A stretch of 64,000 nucleotides of DNA from Endozoicomonas sp. G2_1 (GTDB lineage Bacteria; Pseudomonadota; Gammaproteobacteria; Enterobacterales; Alteromonadaceae): contig NZ_JAGHQT010000002.1 in NCBI RefSeq assembly GCF_017744155.1, positions 62,001-126,000 on the forward strand, read 5' to 3'. The stretch's first letter is position 1; the number at the start of each line of letters is the position of its first letter. The notes beneath the pieces were generated by a model that made no database searches, was not told where the DNA came from, and worked only from the letters and a program-made list of their open reading frames with translations. Shown in pieces: positions 8,143 through 17,033 of this stretch. The translations under genes were made by a program, and so were the position numbers.

Positions 8143-9249
8143 TTAACTTACTGCCAATAACCTTTGCATCGCGATATACAAATCAGGACGATACACTTGT
8201 TTGACAATTTGGTGTTGCTGACTTTGACTTAACTCACCATTTAATTGCCCCGCTGTCGCCATTTTTTCTAACAATTGATAGCCCTGAGTTAAGGTTGGCT
8301 TATTCGCTTCTTGGCTGATAAAGCGATTGTAAGCGACGACTTTTCTCGGCGGTTCGCCACGTTCAGTTAAACAACTGTCGAGTAAGGATGGAGCGACCAC
8401 GCTTAACTCTTCGTTTAAATACTCAGATGAACTCAAGATAACCGCCGCTTCAAAGCGGTTAATCGGCTCAGCCAACCACTGGCAAGCTTGCTGAACTGCC
8501 GCCAGCAAGGCCAAAAAAGTGTTTGGGTTTTGCTGCTGCCAGCGCTCGGAAACAGCGAGCACTTTTTCAGGCGCTTGCGACCATATATCGCATGACGTGA
8601 TCACAGTAACACCGATATCCGCTCGAACCGCTTTAGCATTCCACGGGTTGCCAACACAAAAACCGTCGATATCGCCACTTTCAAGGGCAGCGTTCATATC
8701 GACAGGTGCAATCACCATGACGTCAATGTCGCTATCAATATCGATATCGGCGCTTTTTAACCAATCTCTAAGTTGGTAAAAATGACAAGAATACGGATGG
8801 ACAACGGCAAAGGTTAACTTTGCCAAGCCCTGTTGTTTGCGCTTAGCAATCGCTAACTTTAAATAGCTCGCGGTTAACGGCAGTTTCGGCGTTTGTTGTT
8901 CAAATTCATCACTAACTTGGCACACTTCTCGATAAAGCGCTTTTGAGAGCGTGATGCCGTTGCCGTTCATACTCAAGTTAAACGCGGTAATTAACGCATT
9001 ACCACTATTCGCCCCAGTACAGCTAGCCAGTGGTATTGGCGCTAACATTTGAGCGCCATCAAGCAAACCTGCTTGTAGTTTATCGCGTAAGGTTGACCAT
9101 GAGTGTTGCAGTGCTAAATCAACCGTTAACCCCCAGTGTTGGAATAATCCTAAATGCTTGGCGATAACTAGCGGTGCGCTATCGGTCAATGCAATAATGC
9201 CCAAAGTTAACTGCGTTTTTTCTAACGCCTTGGCTGTATTACTGGTCAT
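8143..9249 (-). CDS. nasS: NasS-type nitrate/nitrite sensor, NrtA/CmpA-like periplasmic-binding fold
   Basis: The 368-residue protein has the fold of nitrate-binding proteins (NrtA/CmpA family). It starts directly with LTLGIIALTDSAPLVIAKHLGLF and continues with the GAQMLAPIPLASC and DIDGFCVGNPWNAKAV blocks. There is no signal peptide or lipobox, which points to the cytoplasmic sensor NasS rather than a transporter subunit. NasS binds and holds NasT and releases it on binding nitrate or nitrite, as shown in Azotobacter and Paracoccus. The start overlaps the nasT stop as TAATG at 9247-9251, so the pair is translationally coupled. Confidence 0.88.
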   Translation of the reverse strand: MTSNTAKALEKTQLTLGIIALTDSAPLVIAKHLGLFQHWGLTVDLALQHSWSTLRDKLQAGLLDGAQMLAPIPLASCTGANSGNALITAFNLSMNGNGITLSKALYREVCQVSDEFEQQTPKLPLTASYLKLAIAKRKQQGLAKLTFAVVHPYSCHFYQLRDWLKSADIDIDSDIDVMVIAPVDMNAALESGDIDGFCVGNPWNAKAVRADIGVTVITSCDIWSQAPEKVLAVSERWQQQNPNTFLALLAAVQQACQWLAEPINRFEAAVILSSSEYLNEELSVVAPSLLDSCLTERGEPPRKVVAYNRFISQEANKPTLTQGYQLLEKMATAGQLNGELSQSQQHQIVKQVYRPDLYIAMQRLLAVS

Positions 9250-9854
9250 TACTGCTTACCTCCGGCCATTAACTGCATCATATCAACCATATTTTTGGCA
9301 ACGTCTTCCATTTTTTGGCCATTGTTCATCGCCATTTTTCTAATCGCGTTATAGGCTTGTTGCTCACTCATGCCCTGCTGCTCAATCAGAATAGCCTTGG
9401 CTTGGTCGACCCACTTGCGAGAGGCCAGTTTGCGCTTGGCTTGGTCGAGTTCATCGCGCAATTTTTGAAACTCATTGAATCGCGCGACCGCGACATCGAG
9501 AATAAACTTGGCTTTATCTGGTCTGGTGTCACTTGTAATGTAAGCGCTTACACCAGCCTTAATTGAGTCATTGACCATATCCGGCATTTGATTGTCAGAA
9601 AACATCACTACGGGCTTGGGGTTGTATGCCGAAATTGTCGCCAAACTCTCAATGGTGTCGCGATTGGGTGACTCGATATCAATTAAAATAATATCAGGCT
9701 GATGACGCTCTACCTCTTTGAGTAGCGACATACTGGTGTGAGCCAAGTGAATTACCTGATACGGTGTATCTGCCAACGCTGACTGAAAAGACTGGGCGCG
9801 TGCCATATCATCGTCAATCACCAACACGGTTAACTGTTCTTGTTTTTTGGTCAA
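9249..9854 (-). CDS. nasT: NasT antiterminator, receiver-ANTAR protein
   Basis: The 201-residue protein has a receiver-like domain (residues 8-125: VLVIDDDMARA, phosphorylatable-type Asp in ILIDIES) and a C-terminal ANTAR RNA-binding domain (about 140-195: RKWVDQAKAILIEQQGMSEQQAYNAIRKMA). This is the domain order of NasT and AmiR. It should bind the dual-hexaloop RNA upstream of nasA. It is the first gene of nasT-nasS-(leader)-nasA, transcribed leftward, with about 260 nt of non-coding DNA upstream that should contain its promoter. Confidence 0.92.
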   Translation of the reverse strand: MTKKQEQLTVLVIDDDMARAQSFQSALADTPYQVIHLAHTSMSLLKEVERHQPDIILIDIESPNRDTIESLATISAYNPKPVVMFSDNQMPDMVNDSIKAGVSAYITSDTRPDKAKFILDVAVARFNEFQKLRDELDQAKRKLASRKWVDQAKAILIEQQGMSEQQAYNAIRKMAMNNGQKMEDVAKNMVDMMQLMAGGKQ

Positions 9855-10114
9855 AGCGAATACCTAAACAACTTCACCATTCAATTATTGATAACCAATA
9901 ACAAAACAACTTTTATACCAACCGACAACGTGGCAACAAAAACACATAACTAATTGAAAAAATTAAACTAAGCTTATTTTTTAAAATAAACATCAACACT
10001 TAAACTGGTATTAATGCACCAAAATAGGGATTTCACTTATCAGGCTCGCCAAAGCTGTGCAAATTGGCTAGGCTAGTATTGTTAATTGTTTAACCATGAT
10101 TAGGGACAACAGCT

Positions 10115-10351
10115 ATGATAGTCGTCAAATTACTAGCCGCAGTTATTGCAATTGCCTATGGTTACCAAGAGCTTTATCAACAAACTAGCGCAAATTTTAT
10201 TGGTTGGTTAGCGATTGCAGTTGGCATTGTGATATTACTTTCGTGCGTAGCTAAAGTTAAACACGGAAAAAATGGTTCAACAGCTTGGTTTACCCATATT
10301 GATAATAGTAATGACAGTGGTAGTAGCAGTGATGGCGGTGGCGGCGACTAA
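10115..10351 (+). CDS. Small membrane protein with acidic glycine-rich tail
   Basis: The 78-residue protein has two hydrophobic segments (about 1-17 and 28-46), then a basic stretch (KVKHGKNG) and a low-complexity C-terminus rich in Ser, Asp and Gly ending SSSDGGGGD. No family is recognised. A purine-rich AGGGAC site precedes the ATG at good spacing, and the gene is followed after 28 nt by the next one on the same strand, so it is probably real. The tail is likely cytoplasmic or periplasmic and disordered. Function unknown. Confidence 0.6.
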   Translation: MIVVKLLAAVIAIAYGYQELYQQTSANFIGWLAIAVGIVILLSCVAKVKHGKNGSTAWFTHIDNSNDSGSSSDGGGGD

Positions 10352-10379
10352 ACCTTCACAACAATAGTGAGCAAAAATA

Positions 10380-10790
10380 ATGGCGAAATCAGCGAAACAG
10401 CAACTCCATACTAATAAGAAGACAAAACAAGTCGTTTTAGATAAAGATTTCGCTGGTGTAAAAAAGGGACAAAAACTCTTCGTTGCGACACCGCAACTAG
10501 TAAATCACTACATAAAACAAATTCCCTACGGCGAGAGTACCACCATTGTCGAGCTGCGTAATAAAATGGCCGCTGATCACCTGTGTGATGCAAGTTGTCC
10601 TGTTTCAACGGCAATATTTATTCGCATTGCGGCACAGGCAGCTATCGACGAACTAGAGCAAGGCGAACAGTCAGTCTCTGAGATCACACCTTTCTGGCGG
10701 CTATTAACTTCTACAGACAAAATAACTCAAAAACTAACGATAGATAGCAATTGGTTAGATAATCAGAGACAACTGGAACAAGGGTATTAA
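10380..10790 (+). CDS. Conserved small protein with MGMT/ATL-like winged-helix features
   Basis: The 136-residue protein has a basic N-terminus and a block IPYGESTTIVELRNKMA (about residues 45-62) that resembles the IPxGxxxTYGxIA helix-turn-helix region of O6-alkylguanine transferases. The following CDASCPVSTAIFIRIAAQAAIDE and ITPFWRLL blocks look conserved and functional. The PCHR alkyl-acceptor motif is absent; the only cysteines are in CDASCPV. It is therefore not a normal alkyltransferase. DNA binding is a guess from this resemblance. It lies just ahead of a HAD phosphatase gene. Confidence 0.5.
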   Translation: MAKSAKQQLHTNKKTKQVVLDKDFAGVKKGQKLFVATPQLVNHYIKQIPYGESTTIVELRNKMAADHLCDASCPVSTAIFIRIAAQAAIDELEQGEQSVSEITPFWRLLTSTDKITQKLTIDSNWLDNQRQLEQGY

Positions 10791-10795
10791 TCCGA

Positions 10796-11287
10796 ATGAT
10801 CTATTTATTTGATTGGGGAGATACCCTAATGCAGGATTTACCGGGGCAGCAAGGAAAAATGTGTAATTGGCGACAAGTGAAAACGGTTGATGGCGCATAT
10901 CAAGTGCTGGAAAAGCTGAGCCAACAACACGCTATTTACATCGCCACTAACGCTGCCGATTCTTCTGCACAAGAAATAGAGCAAGCTTTTGCTCGCGTCG
11001 GGTTAAGCCAGTTTATCAGCGGTTATTTTTGTCACGCAAATCTCGGACTAAACAAATCAAGTCCGGCTTTTTATCAAGCGATACTAACGAAACTAAAAAT
11101 ACCCGCTGAATTAGCCAAGACGGTTACCATGATTGGCGATAGCTATGATAAAGATATCGCGCCCGCTATCGCCGCTGGACTCAACGCTACTTGGTTACAA
11201 GGCGATAGCGCCACTAAAATAAGTGAAAAAAACAACCGTATCAAAACGATTCCATCACTAAAAGCACTACTAACTGATACTACTTAG
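10796..11287 (+). CDS. HAD-family hydrolase (phosphatase)
   Basis: The 163-residue protein shows the HAD motifs: motif I DWGDT near the N-terminus (residues 6-10, with Trp in place of the usual residue), motif II with ATNA (about 58-61), a lysine in LNKSS and motif III/IV GDSYDKDI with two aspartates. A short insertion after motif I is compatible with a compact phosphatase acting on small metabolites. It begins 5 nt after the preceding gene, suggesting co-transcription. The substrate cannot be inferred. Confidence 0.85.
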   Translation: MIYLFDWGDTLMQDLPGQQGKMCNWRQVKTVDGAYQVLEKLSQQHAIYIATNAADSSAQEIEQAFARVGLSQFISGYFCHANLGLNKSSPAFYQAILTKLKIPAELAKTVTMIGDSYDKDIAPAIAAGLNATWLQGDSATKISEKNNRIKTIPSLKALLTDTT

Positions 11288-11290
11288 CGC

Positions 11291-11776
11291 TTACAGCAAC
11301 CACTTATACATTACTAGTGCATCAACATAGCCTAAATTGGGGTGATTAAATGCCTTTGGTAACTGCCCAACGGTATTAAAACCTAATTTTTGCCATAACT
11401 TGACCGCACCAGTGTTAGAGCTGGCGACGAAATTAAATTGCATAGCTTGATAGCCCAACTCAAGCGCTATATCTTGTGAATGCTGACACATAAGTGTTGC
11501 CAAACCTTTACCTCTAGCACTTTCAGAGACCATATAGCCACAATTACAAACATGACTACCAGGGCCAGCTTGGTTGGTTTTAATGTAATAACTGGCAACG
11601 ACCTCGCCCTCACATTCAACTACATAGGTTTGCCTAGGCATTACCAACCACAGCTTCTTTGCTTGCTCTTGTTCAATATCTCTCGGATACGCATACGTTT
11701 CCCCCAAGCGAGCAATATCGCGAAAAATAGGCCAAATTGCTGACCAATCATCATCAGTTGCTAATCGAATATTCAT
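11291..11776 (-). CDS. GNAT-family N-acetyltransferase
   Basis: The 161-residue protein has the GNAT fold: the acetyl-CoA pyrophosphate-binding loop is visible as ARGKGLATLM (about residues 88-97, Q/RxxGxG/A type) and the late motif AVKLWQKLGFNTVGQLP. It acetylates an unknown amine or small molecule. The start codon overlaps the stop of the upstream HIT gene (TAATG), so the two form a translationally coupled pair. It converges on the HAD gene with 3 nt between the stop codons. Confidence 0.85.
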   Translation of the reverse strand: MNIRLATDDDWSAIWPIFRDIARLGETYAYPRDIEQEQAKKLWLVMPRQTYVVECEGEVVASYYIKTNQAGPGSHVCNCGYMVSESARGKGLATLMCQHSQDIALELGYQAMQFNFVASSNTGAVKLWQKLGFNTVGQLPKAFNHPNLGYVDALVMYKWLL

Positions 11777-12198
11777 TAATCTAAGCAGCTAATAATTTTT
11801 TCAGCAATTTCGGCTAAATGTTGTTGGTCGGCAAACTCAGCGGCATGCTGTCGCAAGCCCGACAGTGAGCCCGGTAAAATATGAAAATGGAAATGTGGTA
11901 CCGTTTGGCCACCTTCTTTGCCATTAAACTGAAAAACACTACTGCCATTGACTGCCATTGCCTTTTGCACTGCAGTACCAACTTTTTGTACTGTTTTCAT
12001 ACACGCGAGTGCCGCTTGCTCTGAAAGGTCGTAAATTGTCATCGCTGGTTCTTTTGGAATCACGAGGACGTGACCATCGCGCTGAGGCATTACGTCCATA
12101 AAGGCTAAGCTGTGCTCATCTTCATAAATTTTAATACTTGGTAGTTCATCACGTAAAATTTTGGCAAAAACGTTATCTTGATCGTAAACGCTAGTCAT
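11776..12198 (-). CDS. HIT-family protein (HINT-like nucleotide hydrolase)
   Basis: The protein of about 140 residues carries the histidine triad HFHFHILPG near residue 100, preceded by GGQTVP, and the N-terminal FAKILRDELPSIKIYEDEHSLAFMD. Such proteins hydrolyse nucleotide phosphoramidates or dinucleotide polyphosphates. Two in-frame ATGs exist at 12204 and 12198. AGGA lies 8 nt before the second and only 2 nt before the first, so I chose 12198. It is followed directly by the GNAT gene. Confidence 0.88.
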   Translation of the reverse strand: MTSVYDQDNVFAKILRDELPSIKIYEDEHSLAFMDVMPQRDGHVLVIPKEPAMTIYDLSEQAALACMKTVQKVGTAVQKAMAVNGSSVFQFNGKEGGQTVPHFHFHILPGSLSGLRQHAAEFADQQHLAEIAEKIISCLD

Positions 12199-12319
12199 CG
12201 ACATATTCCTATTAATTCGCTCAATAAAGCACTTGAGAAGTAGAGGCTTAGAATCTAATCATTATTAGGGCATTTGTCAGCTACTTTTAACCTTTAGCGC
12301 CATTCACTAGCACAATTAA

Positions 12320-13582
12320 TCAATCGAAAGTTGATAAATGATCTCGAAATGGTACTAATGCATCATTAAAATCAGTTTGCCCTAAGCCCAGCCTGAAATA
12401 ATATCCTGATAGGCCAAATAACCCACTGGGCAATACAGTAACCCCCGACTTTAGCGCACAGTCAATTGCCCAGTTTTCCATCGCGCTGCTTTGCCCATCT
12501 TCGAAGGGTTCGACAATGTGATCAGCGACTTTAACTAACGTCATGATGCCCGCTTGTGGCTGATGCCAACTAAGCAAACCTGGAAACTCATTAACCAACT
12601 GCTGAAATGCGGCAATATTGTCTGCAATGATTTGATTATTCTGACGTACTAGCTGCTGCCAGTTGCTCAAGGCGACTAGCGCTAATTGTTCATCAACTAT
12701 TGAAGTGCAAATTGAACTGTAGCACTTTTGTGCCAGTAACCCTTGATGGAGCGCTGAGTTTTTGGTTACTAACCAGCCAATGCGCAAACCACCAAGACCT
12801 AGGCTTTTTGACATCACCGAAACAACGACACCTTTTTCATAGTTAAGTATCTGATGACCAAGCGCTTGCTCGCGATAATTACTGGCTTGGCTGACATCAT
12901 CCATCAGTAAGTAACTATTATGCGCAGCGGCGAGTTCGAGAATCTGCGCGACTTGAGCTTGTGACAAGGCAGCACCAGTTGGATTATGAGGGCTGTTGAT
13001 CACCACAAGTTTGGTACGCGCCGAAAACAGTTTAGCAAACTCAGTTAAATCGAGCTGCCAAGCGTTGCCGAAACTCAGTGGATAGCTTTTGACTGTTGCA
13101 CCGAGTTGACTTGCCATCGCCACCAACGAAGGATAACTTGGCGTTAAGGTAATCACTTCATCTTCTGGCGTGAGTACATGCTGATAAAGCGCCTGCAGAC
13201 CTTCTTGAGCGCCAGCAAAGGTGATGACCTGATCAGGGTTAATTTGATTATCACCACTTTGAGAATTGATGTTTGCTACATCTATTTCAGCATCATAATA
13301 CGAATTATTGAGTTCGGTGTGGAATTGGGCAATAGCGGTTCTTAACGCAATATCCCCTTGAATTGATGCATAACCGAGTTCAAGTTGATTAATGCGCTGC
13401 TTTTGTGAACAGTTCGCCATCTCCATAAGCTGCTGATAGCTTAATGTTTTAGCGCCTGACTGGCTCAAGTTAAATCTGCGCTTAGGCTGATAACCACACT
13501 TAGATTGCTGACCATGGTCAGCGGCTAAAATATCATTTAGCCGCTGACCAAAGCCAATGTGTGCTGGAAGCGTTAATTTCAA
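12320..13582 (-). CDS. ovoB: PLP-dependent aminotransferase-fold enzyme, likely OvoB sulfoxide lyase
   Basis: The 420-residue protein is a fold-type I PLP enzyme of class I/II. It shows NSPHNPTGAALS, the aspartate motif LLMDDVSQ, and the lysine that binds PLP in SMSKSLGLGGLRIGW. The gene starts 34 nt after ovoA in the same operon. In the known pathway, OvoB is exactly such an enzyme; it splits 5-histidylcysteine sulfoxide to 5-thiohistidine. The call is therefore strongly suggested by context, although an ordinary aminotransferase cannot be excluded. The start is a TTG at 13582, 7 nt after AAGGA. The reading frame is intact and of normal length. Confidence 0.65.
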   Translation of the reverse strand: MKLTLPAHIGFGQRLNDILAADHGQQSKCGYQPKRRFNLSQSGAKTLSYQQLMEMANCSQKQRINQLELGYASIQGDIALRTAIAQFHTELNNSYYDAEIDVANINSQSGDNQINPDQVITFAGAQEGLQALYQHVLTPEDEVITLTPSYPSLVAMASQLGATVKSYPLSFGNAWQLDLTEFAKLFSARTKLVVINSPHNPTGAALSQAQVAQILELAAAHNSYLLMDDVSQASNYREQALGHQILNYEKGVVVSVMSKSLGLGGLRIGWLVTKNSALHQGLLAQKCYSSICTSIVDEQLALVALSNWQQLVRQNNQIIADNIAAFQQLVNEFPGLLSWHQPQAGIMTLVKVADHIVEPFEDGQSSAMENWAIDCALKSGVTVLPSGLFGLSGYYFRLGLGQTDFNDALVPFRDHLSTFD

Positions 13583-13616
13583 TATTGAATCCTTGCTGTT
13601 AACAACTACCGTCGGC

Positions 13617-15788
13617 CTAGTTAGGCTTTTTGCGCCACACTGAAAGTTCTGGCTGGGTTACTGAGAATTTTCTATCAGCAAATTTCAGTACACGGGTCAA
13701 TTGACTGGTTTCGACTAAATCAAAGTGTTCACTCAATTGCTGGCGAACGCCCTCAAAGCCCGTGACATTTTCCCCATTAACTTTAATACCGCCAAGTCGC
13801 TTATCAGCGTCAATAGCACTAAAATCGTAATTTGATATCACTATTAATAAGCCTTGTTGGTTGAGGCGCTCATGTACCGACTGCAAGAAACGCTTGCCGT
13901 GATAACTCTGCTCCAGTACTTGCTGCGCAACGACAACATCATAACCAGCGAAGATTTGCTTTAAGTTGCTAGTATCACCTTGGCTAAACAAGATGTTCTT
14001 ACCCTCAGGTAGCTTCAGCTCAGCCAGGCTGACTTCTTTAAAGTCGACAATTTCACCTTCATTTTCAATTGCGTAGCGCACAATACCCGCTTGTTGCAAC
14101 TGCACTGGGTGTTGAATAATACCGGCAGAAAAATCAACGCCGTCAACATGGTCAAAATACGGTGACAACTCAAAACTGCTGCGGCCGGTGCCACAACCTA
14201 AATCGAGCAGTTTGCTGGTGCCAATGCCAAGTTGCTTGGTAATACTCAATACTTTCTCAGAGACTTGCACGGCAAAGTTATCAACCCCCAAATAATTGTC
14301 ACCGTAGTGGCTTTCTAGCAACGCGGCTATCTCAGGGTTAGTTTCAAATTGATTGACAGGTGTTACTGGCACATCGGCATTTTGCGAGGCGATATATCTA
14401 AAACCAGCATGTTGGAAAAAGTGACGGCGAAACGCGTAGCGCGAATGTTTTATCGCTTCATTGCCGGTAGAGATCCAAGAGCCACCTTTGATTAGGTTGT
14501 GTTTACCGTCAAAGGTTGGCGTTGAAAAGTCATCATATAAGGGGTGAACTTTGAAACCGTCGAAACCGTCGATGGCAGATTCTGTCCACTGCCAAACGTT
14601 ACCGATAACATCAAAGACATCTCCTTGCTCAGTTTTCGTTGCAAAGCGGTCGACAGGACATGACGATGCGAAGAACTCTAAGTTGATGTTACCAGGCGCT
14701 TCTTGCCAATCAGTAAAATCTGCCGGCTGTTGCTCTCGTAAGCAGTACCATTCGGCTTCAGTCGGCAGTCGAATAAACTGGCCGGTTTGAGCGCTTTTCC
14801 AGTTACAGAACGCTTTCGCCTCAAGGTAGTTGACCTCCGCAGGCCAATTCAGAGGTAGTGGAATTTCTGCCAACAAATTTCGTTGAAAGTATTGATCAGC
14901 TCGTTTTGACCAAAAGCGCGGTAACGGCTCTTGCTGCTCATCACCGCGACACTTACCTTGCTTGAACGCCAACCAATGCTGGCCTTCTTCGGTCCACCAT
15001 TTTGCTTCTTGATAACCACCGTCTTCAACAAAGGCGAGAAACTCTTGGTTTGATACTAAATACTTAGCTGCTTGAAAATCATCAACTTGCACTGTTAACT
15101 GACCGTACTCGTTGTCCCAACCATAAGTTTGTGCGCTTGCTGGCTTACCCAATGCCATAGTTTGACCACTAATCGCGACTAAATCATTGATGGGGGCTTC
15201 ACCAACAAACGGACAGCTTTGCCAATTTGACTCTTGCTGCTCAGACGGTTGATCGAGGTACTTGAGCGGTAGCATTCGCATAATCACCGACGAGGTTTCA
15301 AGGTGAATACGCTCGTGTTCGCTGCCCATTAAAATCACCCAAGCCAATGAATCTTGCGTGATTGGTAAGCTCAGCTCCATGGTGTCGATCAAGTTATCAA
15401 CCAAAACAGCGACTTGCTTGCGATATTCGCGCACTTCATCAACTGTTGGCCAATCGTAATGCTCGCTGTTTAGGTCGTCCCAGCTCATTTCATCAACACC
15501 CACCGCGCAAATAGCTTCAAGCTTGTCATTAACGCGACTTGAAATATATTTGCCCAGCATTAGCTTATTGATATAAAACGTCGCCGTGTGACCATAATAA
15601 AAAATCAGTGGATGGCGCAAAGGTTCTGGTCGCAGATAAAACGCACTGTCGTCGTTAATAAGGGCAAACAGTGCTTCGTAAGTTTGCCAACTGTTATGAA
15701 AATACTGTTTTAGCTCTGCCCGCTTTTGGGCTACTGAATCACCGGTGAGTAACGGCGTTTTCGCCTGTTTTTTCGTGATATCGTTCAT
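13617..15788 (-). CDS. ovoA: Ovothiol synthase: 5-histidylcysteine sulfoxide synthase fused to 4-mercaptohistidine N-methyltransferase
   Basis: The 723-residue protein has the three-part OvoA layout. First is a DinB-like domain with iron ligands His67 (YYGHTA) and H158-x3-H162-x-E164 (HERIHLE). Second is an FGE-sulfatase domain (about 220-460: RLPTEAEW, GNVWQWTE, the GGSW and RRHFFQHAGFRY blocks). Third is a C-terminal SAM methyltransferase (about 500-720, LLDLGCGTGRSS). The enzyme uses Fe, O2, cysteine and histidine to form 5-histidylcysteine sulfoxide, and the methyltransferase finishes ovothiol A, a redox-active thiohistidine. It is the middle gene of the GS-like / ovoA / ovoB operon with 48 and 34 nt gaps. 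No obvious Shine-Dalgarno precedes the ATG. Confidence 0.93.
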   Translation of the reverse strand: MNDITKKQAKTPLLTGDSVAQKRAELKQYFHNSWQTYEALFALINDDSAFYLRPEPLRHPLIFYYGHTATFYINKLMLGKYISSRVNDKLEAICAVGVDEMSWDDLNSEHYDWPTVDEVREYRKQVAVLVDNLIDTMELSLPITQDSLAWVILMGSEHERIHLETSSVIMRMLPLKYLDQPSEQQESNWQSCPFVGEAPINDLVAISGQTMALGKPASAQTYGWDNEYGQLTVQVDDFQAAKYLVSNQEFLAFVEDGGYQEAKWWTEEGQHWLAFKQGKCRGDEQQEPLPRFWSKRADQYFQRNLLAEIPLPLNWPAEVNYLEAKAFCNWKSAQTGQFIRLPTEAEWYCLREQQPADFTDWQEAPGNINLEFFASSCPVDRFATKTEQGDVFDVIGNVWQWTESAIDGFDGFKVHPLYDDFSTPTFDGKHNLIKGGSWISTGNEAIKHSRYAFRRHFFQHAGFRYIASQNADVPVTPVNQFETNPEIAALLESHYGDNYLGVDNFAVQVSEKVLSITKQLGIGTSKLLDLGCGTGRSSFELSPYFDHVDGVDFSAGIIQHPVQLQQAGIVRYAIENEGEIVDFKEVSLAELKLPEGKNILFSQGDTSNLKQIFAGYDVVVAQQVLEQSYHGKRFLQSVHERLNQQGLLIVISNYDFSAIDADKRLGGIKVNGENVTGFEGVRQQLSEHFDLVETSQLTRVLKFADRKFSVTQPELSVWRKKPN

Positions 15789-15836
15789 AAGAATAGTCAG
15801 TCTATTTGTTTGTCATTATTTTTGTCATTCGCGCTA

Positions 15837-16964
15837 TCATGCAACAATAATTGAAGCCTGATACTGCGCCAACAAGGTTCGTTTTATTTGTTTCCCATAG
15901 CTACTACCGGCAACCTGACTAGGTGTATCAAGCTTCACTATGGCATCAATACTGTCGCTAAACCAATCGCTTTGCTCGAACAAGGATATCGCTCCTAGTT
16001 CGGTGACTCCCGATATAGTGACGTCGTACAAGGAGTTAGGTAAAAGCTGTTGATTTAAATTCTTTGTGTTATCTATTTCAGGGTCTTGTCGACCTTCGTT
16101 TTGTCTGTATACGTGCAGGGCATCAATTAAGTTTAATAGCGCGTAGATGACATTGAGGTACGGGTTATAGGCCTCACTTGCGGCACCTAGTCTGTGCTCC
16201 ACTCGCGCCGTTTTTTGCCAGTGATGTTCAGCTACTAAAACATTTTGCTGATGATCGTACAGCAAGGCCTGTTCACCCATTTTTTGGTTGTGCTTGCCCA
16301 ACTCGCGATACAAGGCGACACTGCCTTGGTGACCGCCAGAAATATCATTTGGAGAACAAAGCTCATCGGCTAAACCGTATCGGGTTTTCAATGCGAACCG
16401 CTCAAACGCTTCCTGCTCTGGTAAATACAAAAGGCAGTTTGCCAAACTGGTGTCGATAAAACACTGTTGTAAGCACTCACCAAAGTTGGCATCGGCAACG
16501 AGGTTATTACCCGCTTGATCAAGCACGCTAACATTTAGCTGAATGGCGTTGGGAATGTGAACATCACGGGTGTCGCTGGTAAATATATTTTTACTACCAG
16601 AAGCTAACTTACCTTTATCGCCAGCCCACACTACAGGCTTAATCAAGGTTTTATCTACTCCTTGCTGAGCCAGTAACTCTGGAAGATAACGAATGGCACA
16701 GTCGAGGTTTTGTGCCTCTTTCAAAGGTGTTTGACCAGCAAAAATAGAGACGTATTCCCACTGCTGCTGCCAATACTCACTCACCAGTTCACCATCAATA
16801 TTCAGTGCTTTGAGTTGACGATTGATTTTCGAATAATCGAGTTTAAGGTCAGCTGATTTGGTTTGATAACACCCTTCGAGTTCAAAATGCACTAACGGTG
16901 TATAGCCTAGGTTGCCAATGTAACGTTGAAGCTGAGAAATAGTATTAGACCAGAGTTCAAGCAT
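15837..16964 (-). CDS. Divergent glutamine synthetase-like protein in the ovothiol operon
   Basis: The 375-residue protein is not a normal GS but shows remnants of its fold. An acidic strand near the N-terminus, VHFELEGCYQ, matches the GS ExE metal-binding strand. The C-terminal RVEHRLGAASEAYNPYLNVI followed by YALLNLIDAL matches the GS RxExR…NPYLxxAAxLAAGLDG segment. HQGSV (about residue 215) may replace the HxHQS metal-binding motif. GS-fold relatives ligate amines to glutamate gamma-carboxyls or hydrolyse such bonds. Its position 48 nt upstream of ovoA suggests it acts on ovothiol or a precursor. This is inference; no such step is known to me. Confidence 0.5.
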   Translation of the reverse strand: MLELWSNTISQLQRYIGNLGYTPLVHFELEGCYQTKSADLKLDYSKINRQLKALNIDGELVSEYWQQQWEYVSIFAGQTPLKEAQNLDCAIRYLPELLAQQGVDKTLIKPVVWAGDKGKLASGSKNIFTSDTRDVHIPNAIQLNVSVLDQAGNNLVADANFGECLQQCFIDTSLANCLLYLPEQEAFERFALKTRYGLADELCSPNDISGGHQGSVALYRELGKHNQKMGEQALLYDHQQNVLVAEHHWQKTARVEHRLGAASEAYNPYLNVIYALLNLIDALHVYRQNEGRQDPEIDNTKNLNQQLLPNSLYDVTISGVTELGAISLFEQSDWFSDSIDAIVKLDTPSQVAGSSYGKQIKRTLLAQYQASIIVA

Positions 16965-17033
16965 AGAGAGTGTTATTTAAGCGCTGATGAATATTTATAA
17001 TGTGAGGTTTAAAAGTGGAGATTGTATCGAGTA

